Source of the DNA: a bacterium
GTDB lineage: Bacteria > Chloroflexota > Dormibacteria > UBA8260 > Bog-877
Assembly: GCA_021791455.1 (NCBI GenBank)
Contig: JAJYWM010000249.1
Location: forward strand, 1-13,013
Direction of reading: 5' to 3'
Length of the DNA: 13,013 bases
The notes below the pieces were generated by a model. The model was not told the origin of the DNA, did not search any database, and saw only the letters and a program-made list of their open reading frames with translations. Shown here one piece after another: positions 7,301 to 12,646 of this stretch. The stretch's first letter is position 1. Each line of letters begins with the position of its first letter. The translations under genes and the position numbers were made by a program.

Positions 7301-9623
7301 TAGGGGCTTCCTGATCAGCCCCGGCGAGCTTCTCCTGAGTCCTCCCGCAGATGCCGTGCGGCGCTGCACGAAGTGCCGGCGGCAGCACCTCCATGGGTCG
7401 GCCGGCGTGTGCACCGGCTGTGCGGGGCGGCTCGGCACGGAGCAGCCAGTAGCCGCAGCGCACGAGGATTACTACGGGTGGCTCGCCACCTCGGCGGGCG
7501 CCCCCTTCCGGCTGCACTGCGAGGAGCTAACCGGGCAGACCAGCACTGACGACAGCCAGGTGAGGCAGGCCAGGTTCCAGGAGATCTTCCTCGAAGGGGA
7601 GAACCGGAGGGTCGACGGCATCGATCTCCTCTCTGTGACGACGACGATGGAGGCCGGCGTCGACATCGGGGGGCTTACGGCCGTTGTACTGTCCAACATG
7701 CCACCGGTCCGCTTCAACTACCAGCAGCGCGTAGGACGTGCGGGCCGCCGGGACGACCCCCTCGCTCTGAGTCTCACGGTATGCCGGGGGCGCACCCACG
7801 ACGACTTCTTTTTCGCCAACCCCGCGCGGATCACGAGCGACCCTCCGGAGCCGCCATACCTGGACCTGCGGCGGCCTGAGATAGTCCAGAGGGTTCTGGC
7901 GGCCGAGGTCCTGCGGAGTGCATTCCGGTCAGCCCACGCCCTTCCGGGGGCACCAGACAGCGGTGACAACGTCCACGGGGAGTTCGGCGACGCCGCCGAC
8001 TGGGCTGCTGTCCGCGATGGCGTTTCCGACTGGATCGCGCACAGTGGAGGTGAGATTGCCACAATCTTGGACTCGCTCCTAGCCTTCGCGCGGCCTGAGC
8101 TGCAGGCGCAGCGGGAGGACCTTCTCGCCTTCGCCTTCAGGGAGCTCGTGCCGGCCGTAGAGCGGGTAGCGGCAGGCGGCCGGGGCGATCTGAGCGAGAT
8201 GCTCAGCGAGGCGGGGATCCTGCCGATGTTCGGCTTCCCCACGCGGGTGCGGCACCTGTACCAGTCGCGCCCGATGCGCTGGCCGCCGAGCACTGTGGAC
8301 AGGGAGCTGTCCATCGCGGTCAGCGACTTCGCCCCCGGAGCCCAGCTCGTCAAGGACAAGGAGCTGCATACAGCTCTCGGGCTGGCCGACTTCTACCTCC
8401 ATGCCGGGGGGGTGCAGGAGAATCCGGACCCGGCGGGCCCGGTGGAGACGGTTGCGCTGTGCAGGTCGTGCCTGCGCCTGGTCCCGGGTGCCGAGCCAGA
8501 CCAGACCTGCCCCACGTGCGGCGCGGGCGAGCCCGCGTACCGGCAGCTGCAACTCGCCCAGCCGCTCGGCTTCCGCACGGACTTCCGGCCGGTTGAGTAC
8601 GACGGGACCTTCGAAACATCAGCGCGGGCTGGTGCGGCCCGGGTCGCGCCGGACGAGGCGACGCTGCACGGTGCCACCGTGGCCAGCGCCGCACTGCGGA
8701 GCGGCCGGGGGCACGTCTACACCATCAACGACAACAGCGGACGCGACTTCGTGCTCGGTAAGGCTGCAGGACAGGCGGGACTGTTGGATAGCGAGCAGGC
8801 CGGCGCCAGGGGGATTGCTCTCACACCCGGCTCCGGCCGGCGCCTGGCTATCGGCGCCGCTCAGGTCACCGACGTGCTCCTCATCCGCCCCCGGCAGCTG
8901 CCACCGGAACTCGCCATCGACATGCGGAAGGCGGGGGGCAGGTCTGCCCTGTTCTCCGCCGGCTTCCTGCTCCGGGAGGCAGGGGTGCGGCTCCTCGAGG
9001 TCAGGAGTAGGGAGCTGAAGGTCGGCATCCACGTTCCCTCCGCGCCAGGGAGGGAGCCAGAGATCTACCTTGCCGACGAGCTCGAGAACGGCGCAGGGTA
9101 TGCCACCCACCTGGCCAGCCCCGCGGTTTTCAGCCGCCTGCTCGATGCTGCGGCTGACGTCGTTGCGGCCTGGAGAAGCGACGGGCACCAGGCGTGCGAC
9201 CAGTCCTGCTATGACTGCCTCCGCGACTACTACAACCGGGCGCACCATCCCCTCCTCGACTGGCGCCTTGCGGCGGATCTCGTCGGCCTGCTCCGGGGCG
9301 AGCCGATTGACCTAGCCAGCGCCTTCCCGGTCGAGCGGAAGGCGGCCGAGGCTCTGGCAGCCGCCGGGCACGGCTCCGCCACCGCACTGGAAGGCAGCGT
9401 GTGGGCAGCCGACGTGGAGGGCGGACGCATCCTCGTGTCGCATCCGCTGGAGGTGACACGGCACCACCTCAGCGCCCGCCTCACCCAGGCATGGGCTGAC
9501 AGTGAGGAGGCAGACTTCTTTGCGGGACGGGAGCGGTTCCTGTTCATCGCGCCGTCGTTCGAGGCCCTGCGTGTCCAGGCGAAGACGCTCGACGAGGCAC
9601 GGTCGGCAGCGGCAGCAGTGTGA
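4305..9623 (+). CDS. druE: Giant superfamily 2 helicase with DUF1998 (MZB) domain, DruE-like
   Basis: ATP-driven DNA helicase or translocase, the likely motor of an anti-phage system. Numbering from ATG 4305 (ATGA overlap; a GTG at 4263 would add 14 residues): Gln97 (Q motif), Walker A AGTGSGKT 114-121 with Lys120, YPMN 178-181, TNYS 291-294, Walker B DELH 329-332, SAT 368-370, FSDSRQDA from 725, TTTMEAGVDIG 1112-1122 and QQRVGRAGRR 1140-1149. All core motifs are intact. Cysteine clusters that could hold zinc lie at about 505-550, 663/666, 1021/1024/1036/1039 and 1386/1389/1402/1405. The C-terminal DUF1998 region (about 1470-1660) ends with Cys1631, Cys1635 and Cys1638 before NRAHHPLLDW. Unlike DISARM, where helicase (DrmA) and DUF1998 (DrmB) are separate, both are fused here, as in DruE and the smaller repair helicase MrfA. 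The 1772-residue length and two accessory genes favour DruE over MrfA. Confidence 0.88.
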   Translation: MTPQSPFGVFDDLRSTLLRYYGTAFALADPQVQAERRQMVDRDGVLWREPHIELVPAYAEDDRPLATALAAAGATPDLASFAASGILSGIGALRIHQARAVDAALSGRHTVITAGTGSGKTEALFLPVLDALLAESAAWEGRGAPDGPHWWDQHGSGFAAQRGGEIGHPPAVRALVLYPMNALVEDQLVRLRRALDGPAPRAWLDEHRGGHRFYFGRYTGRTPVPGDVGRPDRLSLLRKWLHEASRRAARAEELDQGLPAPFHRYYVPRTDGAEMRSRWDMLSHPPDILITNYSMLNVMLMRQRDDIIFESTRDWLAADPSRRFTLIVDELHMYRGTPGTEVAYLLRNLFRRLGLWDRREQLRILAASATLDAEHDRKFLSEFFACPAKEFEVVPGILAPRANHSGDLSEFAVRFAGLASAPRPEDCRAVLDESVAAEALRASAADNPGPRPPGEMAGLLFPSAGPEVRRRALEGLTAAAAAVPEARVRMRAHLFFRNIEGIWACSDPCCTRVDKGYQSAGRRVGRLFARPQAVCECGGRVLELLYCQNCGELFLGGYSMPDPTMVGEYLSPDDPVLDRIPEQALLARTAGSYAVYWPQTSPPDDAQWQADKCFRMKWKLAAWAPREGHLTVMAVKPTGHRFSIETSDPQRPAAGLPALPTRCPACGDNWERTRTRTGAVLQPEDPARTRSPIRTMRTGFEKVTQVLSDALLRELAEANRRLVLFSDSRQDAAKLSAGMELRHYQDAVRQLVVSALRRRGQDDLRNFQAYLAGERTPETREAARRFRDSFPRDAALLQDASGAGASEDDLARAEEVFHRHSSGAVRLAVLQGDVERGLLALGVNPGGPGPRIQKTSGGTAWWRLVDWDSDTTAFRGDLGEEEHELVREIRRHLRDETLQAVFGAMSRDLESIGLAYATVRVDGTSAAADSLGAREIGELVAGSIRVLAGRRRFQDWENRYEQDQPPKKLREYWEAAAEALGVAYASVRGAVERAWGHSVRGFLISPGELLLSPPADAVRRCTKCRRQHLHGSAGVCTGCAGRLGTEQPVAAAHEDYYGWLATSAGAPFRLHCEELTGQTSTDDSQVRQARFQEIFLEGENRRVDGIDLLSVTTTMEAGVDIGGLTAVVLSNMPPVRFNYQQRVGRAGRRDDPLALSLTVCRGRTHDDFFFANPARITSDPPEPPYLDLRRPEIVQRVLAAEVLRSAFRSAHALPGAPDSGDNVHGEFGDAADWAAVRDGVSDWIAHSGGEIATILDSLLAFARPELQAQREDLLAFAFRELVPAVERVAAGGRGDLSEMLSEAGILPMFGFPTRVRHLYQSRPMRWPPSTVDRELSIAVSDFAPGAQLVKDKELHTALGLADFYLHAGGVQENPDPAGPVETVALCRSCLRLVPGAEPDQTCPTCGAGEPAYRQLQLAQPLGFRTDFRPVEYDGTFETSARAGAARVAPDEATLHGATVASAALRSGRGHVYTINDNSGRDFVLGKAAGQAGLLDSEQAGARGIALTPGSGRRLAIGAAQVTDVLLIRPRQLPPELAIDMRKAGGRSALFSAGFLLREAGVRLLEVRSRELKVGIHVPSAPGREPEIYLADELENGAGYATHLASPAVFSRLLDAAADVVAAWRSDGHQACDQSCYDCLRDYYNRAHHPLLDWRLAADLVGLLRGEPIDLASAFPVERKAAEALAAAGHGSATALEGSVWAADVEGGRILVSHPLEVTRHHLSARLTQAWADSEEADFFAGRERFLFIAPSFEALRVQAKTLDEARSAAAAV

Positions 9624-9627
9624 CCGG

Positions 9628-9668
9628 CGGTAGGTTGCAACCCCTAAGACCCTCCCCCAAACCTACCG
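9628..9668. terminator. Inverted repeat after the helicase gene, candidate terminator
   Basis: CGGTAGGTT (9628-9636) and AACCTACCG (9660-9668) are perfect 9-bp complements separated by 23 bases. It begins four bases after the helicase stop. GGTTGCAACC at 9633-9642 is an alternative palindrome inside it. There is no T-run on either strand, so rho-independent action is uncertain, but the position between converging operons fits a bidirectional stop. Confidence 0.45.
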
Positions 9669-9683
9669 AGGGCCCCACCCCGT

Positions 9684-9751
9684 CCTGCCGCCCCCGGTGT
9701 CCGCGGCCCGGTCCAGCGATGCCTTCTACACATGTGGGGGGCTGCGGCAGG
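9684..9751. repeat. Second inverted repeat in the convergent gap
   Basis: CCTGCCGC (9684-9691) pairs with GCGGCAGG (9744-9751). The flanking inner C-run (9692-9695) can pair with the G-run at 9736-9741 across a small bulge, enclosing a loop of about 40 bases. It lies just past the end of the minus-strand glycosylase gene and so could end transcription of that operon. No gene is credible in the 154 bases between the two operons. Confidence 0.35.
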
Positions 9752-9777
9752 TTACGGCTACTGCATGCTCTGGGCGG

Positions 9778-10446
9778 CTAGGGACGCCGCTGGCCTACGG
9801 TGGGTGCGCTTACGCAGGCCGGCCGAACAGGACATTCTGTGCACCGAGGCCGGCGCACGGTGCAGACTTGGGAGGCTAGATCCAGAAGCGCCCATGTAAC
9901 TCTGACGCCCCCGCTGCCTGCCGCGAGCAGCCGCTCCGCAGCAGTCCACACGTTGGCAGACTTCCGTGCCTCCGCATGTGATGGCTCAAACCCAAAGACC
10001 CGGACCACCACCCGGGCGACATTGGTATCGACAGCGGCCGCGGGGACCCCGGTGGCCGCGGCCACCACGCCCGCACTGTAGGGCCCTATGCCGGGAAGTG
10101 CCTGCAACTCCGCTAGGGTGAGCTGGCTTGGGTCCCGGGCCAGGAGTACTGCCGCCAGGGAGCGGAGCTGCCGGGCGCGCTGCCGGTAGAGCCCGAGGGG
10201 CTGGAGTACACCTGCCAGGACCTCCTCATCTGATCCAGCTAGAACCCGGGCGCTGGGGTACATAGCCAGAAACCCGGGCAGGAAGGAGGCGACGGCCTCT
10301 GCCCGGGTCTGCCGGAGCAGGATCTCTGTGACCAGCAGGCGGTATGGGTCCTGCCACTTGCGCCAGGGAAAGCTCCTCTGGTGCTCCTGCCACCACCGGA
10401 GCAGGGACGTGACGATATCCGCCTCACGGCCGCCTGCTGGCGGCAT
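9778..10446 (-). CDS. HhH-GPD DNA glycosylase of the Mig (T:G mismatch) type, linked to restriction-modification
   Basis: Removes a mispaired base; most likely T from T:G mismatches formed when 5-methylcytosine deaminates. 222 residues. FPWR at 26-29 and TEILLRQTRA at 40-49 resemble Mig of the Methanothermobacter plasmid more than MutY, which has LQQTQV there. The helix-hairpin-helix LPGIGPYSAG (117-126) puts Tyr123 where Nth has catalytic Lys and MutY has Ser; Mig also has Tyr. The conserved Asp is Asp140 in VDTNVARV, one residue nearer than usual. The [4Fe-4S] ligands are Cys195-x6-Cys202-x2-Cys205-x5-Cys211. There is no MutY C-terminal 8-oxoG-recognition domain, so an adenine glycosylase label would mislead. 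The ATG shares one base with the endonuclease stop (TGATG), pointing to coupled translation in the methylase operon, where repair of methylation-driven mutation makes sense. Confidence 0.88.
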   Translation of the reverse strand: MPPAGGREADIVTSLLRWWQEHQRSFPWRKWQDPYRLLVTEILLRQTRAEAVASFLPGFLAMYPSARVLAGSDEEVLAGVLQPLGLYRQRARQLRSLAAVLLARDPSQLTLAELQALPGIGPYSAGVVAAATGVPAAAVDTNVARVVVRVFGFEPSHAEARKSANVWTAAERLLAAGSGGVRVTWALLDLASQVCTVRRPRCTECPVRPACVSAPTVGQRRP

Positions 10447-11354
10447 CAGCTCACTAGATCGAATGGCAGGTCGCTGATATCCGCTAGGCGCAGGCCGCGG
10501 GCCATCCGTGCGAGATCCTCCTCCCAGTAGCCCTTGGTGGGGTCCTCCGTTACAAAATCTTGAACCGCCCCTTGAAGCTCGTAGAGGGCCACGTGGTAGA
10601 CGCGGTCGATGTCCCCGGTGCCGTCGGCCAGCGAGGCGAGGCGGGAGGGCATGGGCTCGGCGGTCACCACAGTGATGGCGGGCACACGCCCCTTGCGGTC
10701 ACGGATGAGGTTGAGGGCCTCGGTGCGGGCATTCTGGGCCCGGTCACTGCGGAGGGTCCACTTGCAGGATACGGAGGCGTGGAGAACCGGAAGGGCTAGG
10801 TGTGCCGCGGCATTGCTTTTGCGGAGGAATGTTGCCCGCGCCAGATCGTCCCCACGCCCGATCAGGTCCACTCCCAGCTCCTCATCTTCCATGGGGTGCC
10901 GGGCCACCACGATGTCGGGGCGGATCACGTACGCCGACCCCAGATAGAGGCGGAGCTCTTCATGCTCATCACTCAGCCGCTTGAGTTCTCTTAGGTGTCG
11001 GTACTGAGCGAAGCTGTCTAGTGCTGGGCCAGGCAGCACCTCCCAGCTGCCCGAGGAAGGTGGCATATGCCCGAGGCAGTCCTTCAGGAAGTCGGAAATC
11101 AGATGCTCAAAGCTTGCGCCCTGCCTCTCACCCGGGATTTCCTCGAGGAGGGAGGGAAGCTCCGTCTGCCTGCGGATCCGCTCGGCTAGGAGGGCCGCCA
11201 CCCGCCGGCTGCCAGCGTTGTCGGTATCAGCCACGTTAACTACCCGGGCCCCGCCGGAGCGCTGGGGCCGGAGGGCCAGGACTCGCTCCGCGAGCATCCT
11301 GTGGTGCAGGCGGGCCCGAGCGGCGGCTATCACAGACGGGCTCACCGTGCCCAC
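10446..11354 (-). CDS. NgoMIV-family type II restriction endonuclease, predicted target GCCGGC
   Basis: Cuts double-stranded DNA that lacks the partner methylation. 302 residues from GTG 11354 (GGGGTGG lies 4 bases upstream; GTG 11345 is an alternative). The PD...SxK-x13-E active site of the NgoMIV/Cfr10I/Bse634I group is visible: Asp147 in RPDIV, Ser196 and Lys198 in SCKWTLR, and Glu212 exactly 14 residues after the Lys, the same spacing as Lys187/Glu201 in NgoMIV. Glu83 in SFEHL is the likely counterpart of NgoMIV Glu70. Arg202-Ser203-Asp204-Arg205 match the NgoMIV Arg191-Ser-Asp193-Arg194 segment that reads the inner CCGG, so the target very probably contains CCGG and most likely is GCCGGC. 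Known family members act as tetramers needing two sites. The methylase lies 48 bases upstream and the repair glycosylase overlaps downstream. The gene appears intact. Confidence 0.88.
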   Translation of the reverse strand: MGTVSPSVIAAARARLHHRMLAERVLALRPQRSGGARVVNVADTDNAGSRRVAALLAERIRRQTELPSLLEEIPGERQGASFEHLISDFLKDCLGHMPPSSGSWEVLPGPALDSFAQYRHLRELKRLSDEHEELRLYLGSAYVIRPDIVVARHPMEDEELGVDLIGRGDDLARATFLRKSNAAAHLALPVLHASVSCKWTLRSDRAQNARTEALNLIRDRKGRVPAITVVTAEPMPSRLASLADGTGDIDRVYHVALYELQGAVQDFVTEDPTKGYWEEDLARMARGLRLADISDLPFDLVS

Positions 11355-11378
11355 TCTGCCACCCCGGGGCCGACTTGC

Positions 11379-11398
11379 GCTACCAGAGCTCTGGCAGC
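11379..11398. promoter_or_regulatory. 20-bp near-perfect palindrome between methylase and endonuclease genes
   Basis: GCTACCAGAGCTCTGGCAGC is self-complementary at 9 of 10 pairs, with a perfect 12-bp core CCAGAGCTCTGG at 11383-11394. It sits in the 48-base gap, 25-44 bases upstream of the endonuclease GTG on the minus strand. It could be an operator that delays nuclease expression, like a control-protein box, or an mRNA hairpin that reduces downstream translation. No controller gene is present in the window. Confidence 0.4.
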
Positions 11399-11402
11399 CC
11401 GG

Positions 11403-12398
11403 CTAGACCGCGGCTAGCTCCAGCTGCAGCGGCGGTCTGTCTGCGGTCCGCTCTCTTCGCAGCGCGCGGCCGATCTCTGCCCCAACCGCTGCTGCGACTG
11501 GGGGTGGGAAGGCATTGGCCACCTGGCGGTATGCCGCTGTCTTCGCCCCTGACAGCGCCCAGCTGTCCGGGAATCCCTGGAGGCGGGCAACCATCCTGAC
11601 CGTGAGGCGGGGTAGGTAGCCCTCTACTGGCTCCCCGGACCCGGGCGGCTCGTCGGCGATCCCCATGCCGTCGACGCCAAGGCGCCGCCACTCCCGCTTA
11701 GCCCGGGTGGGCCCGAGATCCGGCCCACCATGCCGGGTCGACCCCCCCACGATGGTCGGGGCGATGGCAGAAGCCCGAGCCGCCCACTGCTGAGCGCCGG
11801 GCCACCGCCTGCTACCCATTAGGTCCCCAACTTCCTCCCCCACCGTGCTAGTGCATGGAGCCAGCCGGGGCCAGGAGAACCGCCCGATCTGGCGGCCGCG
11901 CAGAGCCACCAGCACAAAGCGGGGACGGAGCTGCGGCACCCCGTAATCAGAGGCGTTCAGAACCTGCCACTCGGGGCTGTACCCCAGCTTGACTAGGAAG
12001 GCCATGATCTGGGCCCGGTAGTCCGCAAACCGGGCCGTGGAGAAGCCGCGGACGTTTTCGAGCATGACCGCGGCGGGCCGCGCCTCGCTGATCAGCCTCA
12101 AGGCCTCCGGGAAAAGATCCCGCTCATCCTCCTGGCCCAGCTGCCTTCCTGCCAGAGAGAAGGGTGGGCATGGGACCCCGCCCGCCAGGAGGTCGACCCC
12201 GCGGAAGTCGCGCCCGCTCACGTCTCGGACGTCCCCCTCGAGCACGTTCCATCTGGGCCGGTTCTGCCGCAGAGTTGCGCAAGCGGTGCGGTCGATCTCG
12301 ACAGCACCGGCATGGGTGAACCCCGCGGCCTCCAGTCCCAGCGCCTGGCCGCCGGCACCGGCGCAGATCTCAAGGACGTTAAGGCGCTTCTCAGTCAC
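11403..12398 (-). CDS. DNA cytosine-C5 methyltransferase, modification subunit of the NgoMIV-like system
   Basis: Transfers methyl from S-adenosylmethionine to C5 of cytosine, protecting host sites from the neighbouring nuclease. 331 residues from GTG 12398. Motifs in order: I, NVLEICAGAGGQALGLE (7-23); IV, GGVPCPPFS (73-81) with nucleophile Cys77; VI, ENVRGF (114-119); VIII, QLRPRFVLVAL; a variable target-recognition stretch; IX, RLTVRMVARLQGFPDSW; and X, YRQVANAFPPPVAAAV. The length is normal. GTG 12398 is preferred because GGGGGTG lies 8 bases upstream and the protein then starts six residues before motif I, as in relatives; GTG 12440 would add 14 atypical residues. It likely heads the methylase-nuclease-glycosylase operon, transcribed away from parA. 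It might also protect against the Druantia-like system across the island, since Druantia type II includes a cytosine methylase, but its pairing with the nuclease is the simpler reading. Confidence 0.93.
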   Translation of the reverse strand: MTEKRLNVLEICAGAGGQALGLEAAGFTHAGAVEIDRTACATLRQNRPRWNVLEGDVRDVSGRDFRGVDLLAGGVPCPPFSLAGRQLGQEDERDLFPEALRLISEARPAAVMLENVRGFSTARFADYRAQIMAFLVKLGYSPEWQVLNASDYGVPQLRPRFVLVALRGRQIGRFSWPRLAPCTSTVGEEVGDLMGSRRWPGAQQWAARASAIAPTIVGGSTRHGGPDLGPTRAKREWRRLGVDGMGIADEPPGSGEPVEGYLPRLTVRMVARLQGFPDSWALSGAKTAAYRQVANAFPPPVAAAVGAEIGRALRRERTADRPPLQLELAAV

Positions 12399-12406
12399 CC
12401 TACATA

Positions 12407-12413
12407 CACCCCC
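12407..12413 (-). promoter_or_regulatory. Ribosome binding site that sets the methylase start
   Basis: Read on the minus strand this is GGGGGTG, one base from GGAGGTG, with 8 bases to the GTG at 12398. It decides for the shorter 331-residue methylase over the GTG at 12440, which has no comparable motif upstream. Confidence 0.5.
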
Positions 12414-12607
12414 AGGTTGCGCCCTGGCCAGCACCTGCACGCCATGGACCAGGCAAGCACTGCCTCCCGACCCACGGAGTATGCAGGCAGGGCGGACCGC
12501 CGAAAAGAGCGTCCTGTGGGGGCGGGAGATCGGGGCGCTGCGCCCTCCAGTCCAAGGTCACGGCACCGCACCTCCGCCACCCTGTAAGCATAACACGGAC
12601 CGTCCAC

Positions 12608-12628
12608 GTTGACCGTTGACGGTTGATA
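12608..12628 (+). repeat. Three tandem 7-bp repeats upstream of parA
   Basis: GTTGACC, GTTGACG and GTTGATA follow one another without a gap, immediately after the GGAC-C-GTCC palindrome at 12597-12605. Short tandem repeats before a parA gene are often binding sites for the partition proteins that repress their own operon. The first copy also supplies the TTGACC of the likely -35 element, so a bound protein would block the promoter. An origin-type iteron role is less likely with only three short copies. Confidence 0.45.
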
Positions 12629-12637
12629 GTGTACCCT
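12609..12637 (+). promoter_or_regulatory. Candidate parA promoter placed for a near-leaderless mRNA
   Basis: TTGACC (12609-12614, five of six to consensus) and TACCCT (12632-12637, a TAnnnT form of the -10) are 17 bases apart. Transcription would start near 12644, only about three bases before the GTG at 12647. No Shine-Dalgarno motif precedes that GTG, consistent with a leaderless transcript. The remaining 200 or so bases towards the methylase gene hold no convincing promoter for the minus strand; TATGCT in the 12584-12592 region on that strand is a weak -10 candidate. Confidence 0.4.
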
Positions 12638-12646
12638 GCTCTCATC

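Noticed and set aside
4305..9623. DISARM helicase or DUF1998 component
   Set aside because: DISARM splits these activities between DrmA and DrmB and carries a PLD nuclease; here they are fused in one protein and no PLD protein is present.
9778..10446. MutY adenine glycosylase as the identity of the HhH-GPD protein
   Set aside because: Tyr replaces the MutY serine, the LQQTQV motif is absent, and there is no C-terminal 8-oxoG-recognition domain; context is a cytosine methylase operon.
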